A stretch of DNA of 64,000 nt, from NCBI RefSeq assembly GCF_029784135.1, contig NC_073746.1:2128136-2192135 (forward strand), given 5' to 3'. Numbering within the stretch: the stretch's first letter is position 1; every line of letters begins with the position of its first letter. The position numbers and the translations under genes were made by a program. Shown here in pieces: positions 46,501 to 56,261 of this stretch. The notes beneath the pieces were generated by a model. That model worked only from the letters and a program-made list of their open reading frames with translations, ran no database searches and had not been told where the DNA came from. This DNA is from Toxorhynchites rutilus septentrionalis (Eukaryota > Arthropoda > Insecta > Diptera > Culicidae).

Positions 46501-49500
46501 CTCAACAATCACGTGTGGATTTTCTGAGCCCCATATACGGAAATTTTAGGTGTTCACATAGCCACCGAGCTCGAAATGTTCCTCATCGCTGAAGAAAATT
46601 TGATGCGAAAATTCAGCATTTTGCTGCTGTTGTTCGTTCACCCAATCGACGTATGCCCGACGCATTCCATGGTCACCACGCTCTAATTTTTGTACCAGTT
46701 GGACTTCATATGGATGTAGGTGCAAGTCCAAATGCAAAATTCGCCACAATGATGTGTTTGACAAGCCCAATTGCTGAGCACGTCGTGGAATCGAAACATT
46801 CGGGTCATCCTCCACACTGGTAGCAACAGCAGCAATATTTTCGGCCGAACGCACATTACGATGATGCACAGGTTTCACAATATCCGCTACGGATCCAGTT
46901 TGTTCGAATTTACGCACTACATTAGCGATTGTGTGCTCTGTAGGCCGTCCATGACGACCAAAATCAGTCCGTAATGCTGGAAAAACATTTGCCGGTTTTT
47001 CATCATTTTTATAGTATAATTTAACAAAATTAACACGTTGTGCGATGCTAAAACGATCCATATTTTAGAATGGCAGACATTCAACTAACGATATGACGCT
47101 TTGGTTGACAGCTTTGTCAAACGGTTGTCAGCGCAGGGCTGTATACTTTCGGAAGCCCGAAATGGAAAACCCTGTAGTATAACACATAATCGAGTCCGAA
47201 TTCTTTCAGAATCATGATCATATTTTATGAAAAAAATCCTTCTACGCATATTTTCGAATTTCATCGATGACAGCAATGAGCTATTGAAGTTTTTATCTGT
47301 TTCGGGCTCTGTTTGCCTCTAACTGGCTCTTCCTAAAAAGTACACTACGTAGAATGATTATGTCACTTTGGTTTGAAAGATGAGAAAATTTTAGTAAAAG
47401 ATACAGTTGTGAGACAATTGGCACTACGAATAACTTCACAAAGAAAAGATAAAAAGTTATTTGTATCGCTTTATGAGTTATTTTCAAGATACCAATTTCA
47501 GATACCAAAATGTTCAACCATATCATGTAGCTCAACCTTTTTATTGAAAAAACGTGTAATACTCAGCGGAAAATTAAAAAAAAATAAATGTAAAAAACAT
47601 TTTATTTATTTTTGAATATAGTTGAGATTGTATTGGTGAAAAATATTTTTGACGTATCCACGTGGATTTCATGTATACTCTTTGTCATCTAACCGTAGAG
47701 CGTGGACACTTTAGTAACAATTATGTCTTTTTGAACAATACATCCCAGAAATCTTGAAGACCTACCTGAAAAAGCCCGATATTCTTAAATTTAGAAAATT
47801 GTAGTCAGTTAAAGGTTTTTTTCCTGTAAAGTTTCACTAAATCCTCAACACTCGTTCTGAGAAATCCAAAATTGGGGTAGCGTTTCGAAAATTATAAAAT
47901 TATAAAAATTCAGCGAAATCGCCAAATAAGCGAAATAACAAAAAGTTACAGGAGGGTTGTGTCCGTAACATGTTGTCATGACAGCCTAGTACTTGTAGGC
48001 AACACAGCATCATTGAAACACTGAAATCGCGGAAAACGGGTTTCATACTTGCTGTACGCGCACAATTATTTTTTTTTTGCGGAAACTTTAAATCTTTAGA
48101 TTCATTTGTCCGCACAACCCACACAAATTAGGAAAGCGTAAATTAGATCAAGCAAAACTACGTTTGATTTTTTAAACCGAACCCATATTTCATTGCACAG
48201 TCTCGTCTTGAATGTGCAAATGGAAAGAAACAGATTATTTGTGCCAATTGACCAATCAGAATGCGGGATTTTGGTATGATAATGCTTGACATTTTTCAAT
48301 TGTTCGATAATAAATTTAATAAAATATATAACTTTATGCTCCCGTGGCCGAGTGGTTAGCGTCAAACCTAACATGCCGGGGGTTCGGGTTCGATTCCCGT
48401 TCTGGTCGGGGAAATTTTTCTTCAAATAAATTTCCTCTGACTTGCACTGTGGTCACGCGTATTCTAGAGCTTGCCACAAATCTCAACTAAGTACTAATGA
48501 AAATGACGCAAGTAATACTACGTTGAGACGGCGGAGTTCCTCTAGGAACGTTAGTGCCATATAAGAAGAAGAAGAAGAACTTTATGCATTTTGAGAAATC
48601 GTTAGAGAGCACCCAATTCAATTGTTCAAAAATTTCGTAAACTCGTAAAATCTCAGGAAATGACTGAGTAATGCACATTCGACTGGACGACTGGATTCGA
48701 TTGGACAATTTAGTTGCACCCCCAATATACTCCCGGAAGACGTAATCCTACGTCAAAAAATGGTCTAAAATTTATGGAACAAGATTTCAATGTAGTCATG
48801 TTTCATGTTTACTTAGGCCGCAATTCAAATTAAAGGCAATGAACCAATCTTTTTTGAATAAATATTACACTCGCAAAAAATGGATTTTGTTGTCATAATT
48901 CTTAATCGAATTTGTTTTTTATAGTTTTCATGGTCTCGGGCGCTACATTTTTTTATATTTTTTCTTTAAACCTGAGGATTTTTTTACATAACACATCCAA
49001 CAATCAGAGAGGTGTGTTTTTCGCTTTGAAGTTATGATTTTTTAAAGTTAACCAATTGTCCTAAAAATCACATTTTCCCCCTTTTAAAAAATGTCTTTAT
49101 TCAAGAATTCATTATTTTTTAACTACTCGACCGATTCAGATGATCGATATATCAAATTAAAGCCAATTAGCTTGTAGTTTTTGGAAAAATATTTGAATTT
49201 TGTTTTCGTAATCATTGATTGTATTTGTTTTTTGTTGATTACATGGCTTTGTACTAGAGGGCACTATATTTTTTATATCTCTGATGGTTAAAAAATCATT
49301 TTTTCCTGTTTCTCCAAAAATTACTTTGAAAAAATAAAAAAAAAACATGCTGAATCACTGAACTGATTCAGATGATCGACATGTCAAATTCAAGCTAATG
49401 AGCTTGTCTTTGTAGAAAAATATATCTCAAACAAAATCGGGTTTGTTTTTGTAATGATTGATTGAATTTTTTTATAGGTTACATGGTCAAAGATGGGGAG

Positions 49501-51231
49501 CGCTATTTTTGTTTATATTTTTTTCTTGAAAGCTGTTGATTTTTTACATAATGTATCCAAAAATCAGAGATGTGTTTCTCTCCGTTGTTGAATCATGATT
49601 TCTCAAAATTATCTTGTTTTCAGTCTTCGTTTAATATTCCTAAGCGAATAGACTGGATCTCTGCGACTAGGATCCTACTTTTCACCAGTGTATTTTTTTT
49701 GAAGAAATAGCTATTAGTTTCATTTTGATATGTCGATTATCTTAATCGGTCCAATATTTAAAAAATTATGAATTTTTGCAATACTCATTTTTGGGAAAAA
49801 GAGGATAACATGATTTTTCGGACCATTTGTTAACTTTGAAAAATCATATCTCAAAATCGGAAATCACATCTCTGATTTTCGGATATATTTTGTAAAAAAA
49901 AAATCATCTTTCAGGAAAAAAAATATAAAAAATATAGCGCAATATAATAGCAATCAAAAATTACGGAAAAAATCAATTTTTTTGCAAGTATAATATTTTT
50001 CCAGTCATTTTTGGAAAACTTTCCAACTTCATATTATGATGAGGTGTAATATTATCACGCTTCTATATAACAGCACTGGCAGCTATATGGATAGCGTGGT
50101 CGTGTGAAATAGCTTTGCATTCCAGCCGGCTTCGGTTCGATCCCCATTGACGTCGTATGGACTCTTTTTTTTGGCACAATCCCAAATGAAATGAGAAAAG
50201 AAAACAGAAAGAGATGTCTGCTCGCATACATACAAACCATTTCTAAGCTTTTAAAACAGCTCATTATTTGCGCATTTGACCCTCCAGCACACAAAATGGT
50301 ATCATTTCTGCAAAAATGAAATGTTTTGGGCCAACGCTAGTTTGGGTGTAGGAATATCGTTTTCTTTGACATTCTTTCAATATGTACCTAAAACAAAAAC
50401 TTGACACTGAGACTTTTGGAAAAATGATAACACCCAATTCCAGAAGATTTACACAAAGGATACATGATCAATCCCGGATCAAACATTTCCCGTCGAACGA
50501 AGATAAACCGTTCGGCGCCACTGGAACAATACTACCAAGCCAATGGTAAAAGAGCATCAAAGCGAAGAGCAGCTCAATTTCACCATCCCATTTCGTTTTT
50601 AGTGCTTTTTTTGCATATTGAAAGTTATACTTACGTGACAGAGGCTGTCCGTTGAAGTACCACGACACTGTTGGTTCCGGATGTCCTCTCACCTCGCACC
50701 GAATGGTGGCATCCTTATCCTCCATCGCCGTTTGCATTGTCCGCGTGTCGCGGAAAGAAATTGGTTCTGCAAGACATGAATGAATAATGGGCATATTCCA
50801 AACTTGTGACCTTCCGCCCGCCACTCACTCACTAACTCACTCACCATTAACTATCATTTTGAATGACTTTTTTCGGATGGTCCCCCTGTCGTCCGCCTCG
50901 CACGTCCAGTTGCCCTGATCCGCCCGGACGATGGACTCGAAGATGAGGGTGAGCGAGCCGCCCAGTTCCTCGATGTGGACGCGACCCTTAGTTTCGGTAA
51001 CGACACCGTTCTTTGGGTTGCGCCATTTCAACTTCACATCCGGGTCGGAGAAGCGACAGCTCACCATTCGGGATTGGTTCACAAAGTGGGCTATCTCTTC
51101 GTCCGGAATGAGGGCCAAAGTAGCCGCGGTGGGATCTGCGTTCGGCTGGTTCTCGGATGTGCTTGCGGCAGAACTGCGACCGCCACTTCCCTTCTCGCTG
51201 TCTAACGTGTGGTTACCGTAGATGGAGGACA
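43088..51231 (-). CDS. Ig/FN3 cell-adhesion protein, GPI-anchored type (C-terminal six exons)
   Basis: Joined exons: 51231-50845, 50766-50635, 44273-44124, 44020-43836, 43707-43588 and 43525-43088 (about 469 residues). Every junction is GT-AG and the phases match. Order of domains: a Ser-rich linker; Ig1 (SCRFSDP...KLKWR...GNWTCEA); Ig2 (TIRCEV...VSWYFNG, then GGEYTCKAF in the next exon); Ig3 (NLSCDA...FTWSS, then FGKYKCEAKN); one FN3 (VIGYRFEL...YLIRVASRNAAGLSDW); a hydrophobic C-terminus (MMALMLMVLVLSTVGVKL) suited to GPI attachment. This suits a neuronal surface recognition protein. Layout and sequence recall the NCAM/Fasciclin-II-like Drosophila fipi/CG33543 group; Klingon has the same domain plan and is an alternative. 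Exon 1 here begins at codon position 2, so an upstream exon (signal peptide) must exist but was not found. Confidence 0.9.
43588..43707 (-). CDS. Ig/FN3 gene exon 5: end of Ig3
   Basis: Exactly 40 codons, phase 0 at both ends: ITIKNSTAFGKYKCEAKNEL...KPDPPSR. It contains the second Ig3 cysteine and the PDPPSR linker that leads into FN3. Acceptor ATCGTTAG, donor GTAAGCC. Confidence 0.9.
43836..44020 (-). CDS. Ig/FN3 gene exon 4: start of Ig3
   Basis: KPYIPDYSRGNVTYGYVGGAVNLSCDAVAEPPANFTWSSNNKKF...HVSMLQ. First Ig3 cysteine and Trp. Two NxT/S sequons (GNVT, ANFT) and NLSC suggest glycosylation. Donor GTGAGT. Confidence 0.9.
44124..44273 (-). CDS. Ig/FN3 gene exon 3: end of Ig2
   Basis: PPTSKYTMLADGLLIKKVLKKDGGEYTCKAFQVSTAGSSFEEKTIRLNIR. 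It contains the DxGxYxC motif as DGGEYTC. Acceptor CATTTTTCAG, donor GTAGGT. It lies just 3' of the 6.4-kb intron. Confidence 0.9.
44420..44651. mobile_element. pogo-like MITE, 232 bp
   Basis: Ends TAGGGGAAAAGGGGGG and CCCCGTGTTACCCTA with TA at both sides. Both ends match the 1.0-kb element at 27755-28754 in reversed orientation, including GGTGGTCCAAATCACCCC. No coding sequence. It lies in the large intron. Confidence 0.88.
45455..45525 (+). repeat. short dispersed repeat with half GACGTAGGAC motif
   Basis: AGCCTACAGGCACGGACG...TTGACGTAGGACT...ACAATTGGTTTCG matches 55723-55790 (AACCTAGGGGCACGGACG...TTTACGTAGGACT...GCAATTGTTTTTG). Confidence 0.65.
45709..45785. repeat. one-ended relative of the TTAA-type MITE
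   Basis: TTTAACCCTCTGCGGTAGGAATT...TTCCCTTGAAAG...TTGCCACGCTGATAATATTT aligns with the left part of 26283-26528. No right end nearby. Confidence 0.65.
45871..47176 (-). mobile_element. Tc1/mariner element of the DD41D (rosa-like) type, 1.3 kb
   Basis: Both ends carry TACAGGGTTTTCCA followed, after a short variable piece, by TTCCGAAAGTA, as inverted repeats. TA flanks both ends. The single transposase gene fills the interior on the minus strand. It inserted in the intron of the Ig/FN3 gene, in the same orientation as that gene. Confidence 0.92.
46013..47061 (-). pseudogene. DD41D mariner transposase, one stop and one frameshift
   Basis: It begins MDRFSIAQRVNFVKLYY, an N-terminal helix-turn-helix region of the DUF4817 type, followed by a second HTH region. 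First catalytic Asp in FFSDEEHFEL, second in WFQQDGATCH, third in CDLNPLDFFLWG. Counting gives 41 residues between the second and third Asp, the DD41D signature. A TAA interrupts the frame at about 46546-46548 after GGYVNT (same frame resumes with NFRIWGSENP). A one-base loss in an A/T run near 46355-46360 shifts the frame before PQIEDMD. Otherwise about 345 residues read through, so inactivation is fairly recent. Confidence 0.92.
48341..48577 (+). mobile_element. tRNA-derived SINE with 10-bp target duplication
   Basis: The head reads TCCCGTGGCCGAGTGGTTAG (A box) and GGTTCGATTCC (B box), resembling a Ser/Leu-type tRNA. A body of about 160 bp follows, then a 3' AAGAAGAAGAAG triplet tail. AACTTTATGC flanks it on both sides (48331-48340 and 48578-48587), a perfect duplication. 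A tRNA-like head with a triplet-repeat tail is as described for Feilai-type SINEs of Aedes; the exact family is inferred. Transcription would be by RNA polymerase III. Confidence 0.9.
48739..48754. repeat. GACGTAATCCTACGTC near-palindrome copy
   Basis: One mismatch from the family motif. Flanked by CCCCCAATATAC...CCGGAA upstream and AAAAAA downstream, as at 14237. Confidence 0.8.
48870..49995. mobile_element. long inverted-repeat (foldback-like) element
   Basis: The left arm (about 48875-49080) and right arm (about 49780-49985) are diverged reverse complements about 200-250 bp long: both contain CGCTAC/TATATTTTTTTATATTTTTTCTTTAAA, CATATCCAAAAATCAGAGATGTG and a CAAAGTTAAC segment. The centre contains additional direct copies (about 49090 and 49340) with GACCGATTCAGATGATCGA. 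No ORF. A relative spans about 61920-63265. Confidence 0.65.
50075..50165 (+). mobile_element. tRNA-like SINE head, degenerate
   Basis: CAGCTATATGGATAGCGTGG (A-box region) and GGTTCGATCCC (B box), with spacing expected of a tRNA-derived promoter, then a T-run and no clear tail. Too divergent to be a tRNA gene. Confidence 0.55.
50635..50766 (-). CDS. Ig/FN3 gene exon 2: start of Ig2
   Basis: PISFRDTRTMQTAMEDKDATIRCEVRGHPEPTVSWYFNGQPLS. First Ig2 cysteine and Trp. Acceptor CATGTCTTGCAG, donor GTAAGT. Confidence 0.92.
50845..51231 (-). CDS. Ig/FN3 gene first exon in window: linker and Ig1
   Basis: The acceptor TGTTCTCCCCCAG marks its 5' edge (phase 1). It encodes a Ser/Gly-rich stretch (EKGSGGRSSAASTSENQ) and Ig1 with SCRF, KLKWR and GNWTCEA. 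Donor GTGAGT after VN. Confidence 0.92.
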
Positions 51232-51791
51232 CTGGGGGAGAACAGAAACAGATGTTAATTACACAGCGCAAAAATTGCAGGTGGAGCAAAGTTAAACATT
51301 GCTAATTAACACGGTAGGGAGCGTTGTAATTGTTTGAACTTCCAGACGGTGCAATTTGTGGCTTTGGCCCGCTGGAACTGTTTGTCGATTGTTCTTGGCC
51401 GGAGAGAAGGTGTGTTGATTCCGGTGCCGGCAATCGATACGAAACCCTACAAACTTATGACTTGTGACGGGAACTAGGTTCAGTGAAAGTACAATCATTA
51501 GATAGACGATACTAGTTTCTTCCAATCATAAAGTTTCATTCTTTTTGGGAAGTTGCTCCTATGGCGTAATTCCTCGACAAGTCAGTTAGAGGAAAGATCC
51601 GGAGGGAGAAGTTTGCAAATTGATGTCGAAACTTTAGCAACGGCAGCTGGATGTGATTGTTTGGAAATGTTTCGTAATAAGCATCACACTTTCTTTTGGT
51701 ACAGCGAATTATTTTTAATATGAAAGTTATTAATTGCGCAGACATTTTGTGGCGAATAATTGAAATGTATTTCAGTACAAATTACAAAAAT
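51232..51791 (-). other. intron or 5' flank of the Ig/FN3 gene
   Basis: No exon could be fixed. A hydrophobic stretch (MIVLSLNLVPVTS) on the minus strand at about 51450-51495 was considered as a signal peptide but has no clean donor in phase. Confidence 0.5.
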
Positions 51792-51869
51792 AGGTGTCAG
51801 CTTAGAGGCGGATGAACTGCAAAGTTTAAAGACTCTTAAAAACAAAGAAAGAAAGAAAAGGTGTCAGCT
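51792..51869 (+). mobile_element. 56-bp mini-retroposon with 11-bp target duplication, copy 1
   Basis: AGGTGTCAGCT occurs at 51792-51802 and 51859-51869. Between them lies a 56-bp insert starting TAGAGGCGGATGAACTGC, containing AAAGTTTAAAGACTC, and ending in the A-rich AAAAACAAAGAAAGAAAGAA. The copy at 56185-56261 has the same insert but an unrelated duplication. Confidence 0.85.
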
Positions 51870-54181
51870 ACCTTTACTTATCATCCGATCGTCTTCCAAG
51901 AGGCGAAACAATCACGGGACAGAGCGTAGGATCAGACTGAGTGGAAAGAAATTCTGTTCTGTTAAAACCTACTCGTGTAAGCCTTTTGGGGGATTATCTG
52001 CTCCAAAGCTCAAAAGTGTGAAGCTCTTTCATATTCAATCTGAACAGCAAAAGAAATAATGCGTTCTCCGAAACGGATGCAGATTTACATCATTGTAGAT
52101 TTGCAGTTTAACAGCATGAAAATTTGTAAACATAACAGAGGGTGTGCTGTTAGATTGGTTTAGACTTCATTAGGCAAATGAGTTTGGATTATTCTTGTAC
52201 TTTGATATTTTATTCTTTTCTCGGCTTGGATCATATTTCGGAGAATATAACTGTAATAGATGAAAGGGCATTCAATGTTGTCTTAGAGGATTTGATTTAA
52301 TAATATCTTTGGTCATGTCAATATGTTTTTGATGATGCTGCTGGAAATGGATCCGTTGGAAAAATTACACGACCCATCAATTACAAGATTGTTCGATAAG
52401 TGCTACCGTTCGTTGATCTTTATGACATTAGAAAGTGGACATTCTGTTTATTGAAACGTGCTTCAAGGTTCCCAAATAGAGAAGTAATTTGTTTAATCAT
52501 CACATTAAAGCGGAATTAACTCGCACAAAATGTTACATGTGAAGGGTTCATTCATTTGAAGCACTCGACCCAAACAAAAATAAAAAGATAACACAAAAAA
52601 TGTACATTTTACCCAGTGAATACACAAACAAAGCATTCGCTTAGACGCTATTACACGGCACAAACACACTCACTGTCACTGTTCACAGAATCTGCCATTT
52701 TTCAGCACGCTAACGTTGTGGAAAACCGTTTTTGTCGAGGTTATTTTCGTTTTCATGGAGAATGTTCTCAGCGATAAGAGTTGCCTCCCCCCAAACGGGT
52801 GGCAATTAAAATGCACTGACCGGAAGAGGGCAAATACAGCTCTCTAACATAATGTGGCGTCGCGGTGCCAATGACTTCATGGTGTTTTTTTTTCATAATT
52901 TGCTTTTTGTGGTTTGGCATGATGGTCGCCCGGAATAGACTCCATTGGATGAACTGCTCTCATTCACAAGCATTTATTTTTTGTAAATTAGTACGAAAAC
53001 AAACAGGCAGAAGCAATAACTACCATAGTCTCTCGTTGCAAAGGATTTTTTGGCATTATAACGGTGGGATGTAGAAATAGGAATTTGAAATCAAACTCAC
53101 ATATGAACTCGCAGAACTCATAACTCTGGAAGTTGAAGCTTCATGTATTTTTATAGTATTTTGAGTTTCTAGTTTCAGCAATTCAAATAATACATTCAAA
53201 TTCATTCAAATAATACAGTGTATTCACATTCATACATTTGTAGCATTTTTCTTTTGTATTCACTCATTTAGAATATGTATTCGTCCGATACATTTTCGGA
53301 ATTCTCACATTTACATTCTGAGGACTATTGAGTGCAGAGGGAAATTACCCATCCGAGATTATGCAACTGGTCATCATTTGAGAACTGAACAAGTGCATTT
53401 GGAGGTACCAAACACAATCCAGGAGCTGAGGGTGAAGTCGTGCTAGAGCTAGAGCGATCGTGAGCGGAGGTAATCGAATTCAAAGCGGCAAAAACGTTCA
53501 AAATTTTCATTCATCCTGATTTTGTGAGTTTCACCTAAAATATTCGATATACAAACGAGATTGAACTTTTTAGTTTCAGTATGTTGGAATGAAGATTATT
53601 TGCGAATTGTATGGATGGCTGCTTTTCATATCTGTCAGTTTGTTATGATGGTACCACAGGTTCGTAAATATGTTTCCAAAAAAAGGGTCGCAAAGTTACC
53701 GTGAATAGCGATGGCCACCGCTATCAAATAATGTTAGTCCGCACTCAACTTGCTAGATTTAGTATAGTACACGAAATTTACACACACAGATAAAGTTGTA
53801 GAATAGCGATGTTTTGTTCAGAAACTCCAACAAATTTGTGAATTTTGGTGATTTAAACCAATTTTCCGTCTGTTAGAGATGTCTGCTTGAAAATTTAAAT
53901 TCGGACGATCTAGAAAGTGATCAATTGAATTGATTACGAAACGTGCATGAACATGGCCCATCAAAAATTTCGAGTAAATAGATGCTCCTCCAGGCAATCA
54001 GTTCACATAAAATTGCATCAACGATTCAAGTTTATCAATCGCTCTTCTCTATGATATAGAAGTGTGGACTAAGGATATAAAAGAATATTCTTATCAACAA
54101 CATTTCATTGATTAAGTTCGCGAAAAGTTATCCTCGAATTTTAACAAAAACATGTTGCATGTTTGAAAGACAAATTGCTTA
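51870..54181. other. intergenic or intronic, nothing recognised
   Basis: No recognisable gene, TIR or RNA. ATTCAAAT-type short repeats occur near 53185-53225. Confidence 0.45.
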
Positions 54182-54719
54182 TAGGGGTAGCGGGGGCAAA
54201 TTGGTCACTGGGGGCAAAGTGGTCATCTGCTTGTTTGATAGTATAACTATTGACTATAGCCGTATTGACCGTATTGATAGTCACCTTATGTTGTGTTATA
54301 CAATCACGATGTAAAAATTGGAGGTCGGTTTAGGACCACCCCGAATTTTCTCAAACAACGGCATACCGTGTATTACAGGTAACATGTAGATTCAATTTAT
54401 ATACTCTATTTTGATTAACATACCATAAACAATTACAATTGCCTTGTTTCGCAATGTTTCATAATCTATAAGAACATTGAACTCATTTTGCATACAGGTC
54501 AAAAAATTTCCTCTCTGTTTTTCAAGCAATGAAAACGCAAAATGGCGCTAAAACGCTAGAATGAAGAGAACCAGAAAAAAGTCACCATGTTATCAAATTG
54601 TCTGCGTTATGACACCTTTCATTTGACACTACTGAAAATTCGGTAGTAAGTACCGTTCATGATATACAAAGAGGGGTGGGTTCAGGATTACCGGTCGCGT
54701 TAGGACCACATTCCCCTAT
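54182..54719. mobile_element. pogo-like MITE, about 540 bp
   Basis: Ends TATAGGGGTAGCGGGGGCAA and GTTAGGACCACATTCCCCTATA are imperfect inverted repeats. Subterminal GGTCACTGGGGGCAAAGTGGTCA and GGTTTAGGACCACCCCG echo the other pogo-like elements but are diverged. No coding. Confidence 0.75.
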
Positions 54720-54852
54720 AGAATGGACCTTTGGAAGGGGAAGGGGAGATCTTAGACGAAAGTGAGAAGTCTTTGAGTAAAAAAACGCATAAAAATAGTG
54801 TATAGCTTGCTACAATACGGTGAAATTCTTATTTAATACAACTTTTTGATTG

Positions 54853-55285
54853 TGTGACGTGACAACGCTTTGTGCAGACTGTTTTTTCGCACAGAGCGTG
54901 TTGTCACGTCACAAAATGAATGCCGATTTTCGCAATGTTCTTGTGATTTTTTTGAAAAACTGGCTATACAGGAATAACCGTTCGTCTTTTGTTGACAAAT
55001 CATAGAACAAAGTTTATTTGTATGTTTTGGTACGGAACTGAAAATACAACATTAATGTTCAATAGTCGAAAATCGCAAAAAGACAGGTGTTGTCACGTCA
55101 CAAAAGTATTGGGCTGGCAACAAGCGAATTGAACTGTAAAATATTCTCCAACTGAAGATTCTTGTAGGAAATTTTATCTATTTTACTTTAATATCGTTTA
55201 CCATTTGGAAATGGTGTGATTTATACATGAAAATGAGAAAAAAAAACCTGTTTTTAGTGAGTCAAAACGTTGTCACGTCACGCCG
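54853..55285. repeat. cluster of inverted TGACGTGACAAC motifs with a strong hairpin
   Basis: TGTGACGTGACAACGCTTTG at about 54855 pairs with the inverted GCACAGAGCGTGTTGTCACG ending at about 54912: two arms of about 23 bp around a spacer of about 13 bases. Further GTTGTCACGTCAC copies lie at about 55089 and 55269. The outermost copies are inverted, so the block may be a small element. Confidence 0.75.
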
Positions 55286-55711
55286 GAATGGGTGATTTGC
55301 TGTTAGGTGTTAAACAGCGAATAAATTGAAACACGAAGGAGTTGTAAAGTGTACGAATACGATCGAAAGCACGATAATGCGTTGGATCCTCGTCGTGATA
55401 ATTCATTATTTTCGTTCGCATTAATCAGTGTTGCAAATTGAAGAATGTTCATACATTTTGCAATTTTTATTGGTCATGGTACATAGAGACCTTTTAAAAG
55501 ATTGGAAGCAACCGTTTCATGAATCCATTAATATTTCAACAACTGTTGTTTATAGATGCCGTCATCGAGGCGTCCTGCTTTCATTTTTCATTACTTCATA
55601 CTTTTCTAGTTTCGTACTTTTTAACTGTTATATTATACTACTTCGATGTGCTGCGTCCTGGACCAGAATGAACAATTATACTTTATACTGAGATATAATA
55701 TAAAATCAAAA
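55286..55711. other. intergenic, nothing recognised
   Basis: Short ORFs only, including one of 87 codons at 55428-55691 without a recognisable domain. Confidence 0.45.
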
Positions 55712-55801
55712 TTAGAAGGGTCTGAACCTAGGGGCACGGACGTAAGTTTTACGTAGGACTGTCATTGTTCGGAGCAATTGTTTTTGACGTAGAACTACGT
55801 C
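55712..55801 (+). repeat. dispersed repeat with GACGTAGAACTACGTC
   Basis: Relative of 45455-45525 in its left part. The right part holds the near-palindrome at 55786-55801 (GACGTAGAACTACGTC). A second half motif is at about 55750-55760. Confidence 0.7.
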
Positions 55802-56184
55802 TTTCGTTAAGGGTGCCAAATCAGAAAACAGGTCACGTTTTTATGAAATAAAGTTAACGTTAATAACTATTTTTGCCGCAAACGGATTGTAGCGATTTAC
55901 ATACTAAACGAATCGGAAATTCCCTAAGATTTGTTTAATATGCTATACATTAGAATCTCCTGGTTTGTAAATGGTTAAAATTTATGAAAACTTTAGGCGT
56001 TTCCATTTTTCCATACATTTGTTCTGTCCATTTGTGTGCTTTCCCGAACAGAGCTGTCTATAACGAGCAACTTATCGACGACCAACGAAGGGGAAATCGT
56101 AGGATTTGAAGTCGCCGTGAACAAAGGAAAAGTAGAAGAATGAAGGGGAATATTTGCCTTGAGTATAAACAGTGGATCTCGCTG

Positions 56185-56261
56185 AGGCAAACTTTAGAGG
56201 CGAATGAACTGCAAAGTTTAAAGCCTCTTAAAAACAAAGAAAGAGAGTAAAGGCAAACTTT
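56185..56261 (+). mobile_element. 56-bp mini-retroposon with 10-11-bp target duplication, copy 2
   Basis: AGGCAAACTTT occurs at 56185-56195 and 56251-56261. The insert (TAGAGGCGAATGAACTGC ... AAAGAAAGAGAGTAA) differs from copy 1 at about five positions. AGAGGC near the start can pair with GCCTCT 27 bases later, giving a stem-loop before the A-rich tail. Confidence 0.85.

Larger units (their letters stand above)
44274..50634 (-). other. 6.36-kb intron of the Ig/FN3 gene, filled with repeats
   Basis: It separates the two halves of Ig2. It carries a pogo-like MITE, a one-ended TTAA MITE, a DD41D mariner, a SINE, a long inverted-repeat element and a second SINE-like block. The other introns in this window are 62-128 bp. 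Confidence 0.88.

Noticed and set aside
48341..48415. Possible tRNA-Ser/Leu gene
   Set aside because: The A and B boxes are good, but it is the head of a 237-bp unit with a triplet tail and 10-bp target duplication, so it is a SINE.
51292..51525. Signal-peptide exon for the Ig/FN3 gene
   Set aside because: MIVLSLNLVPVTS is hydrophobic and correctly oriented, but the first ATG is late, no good GT donor in phase 1 follows it, and the gene's upstream intron could be much longer.
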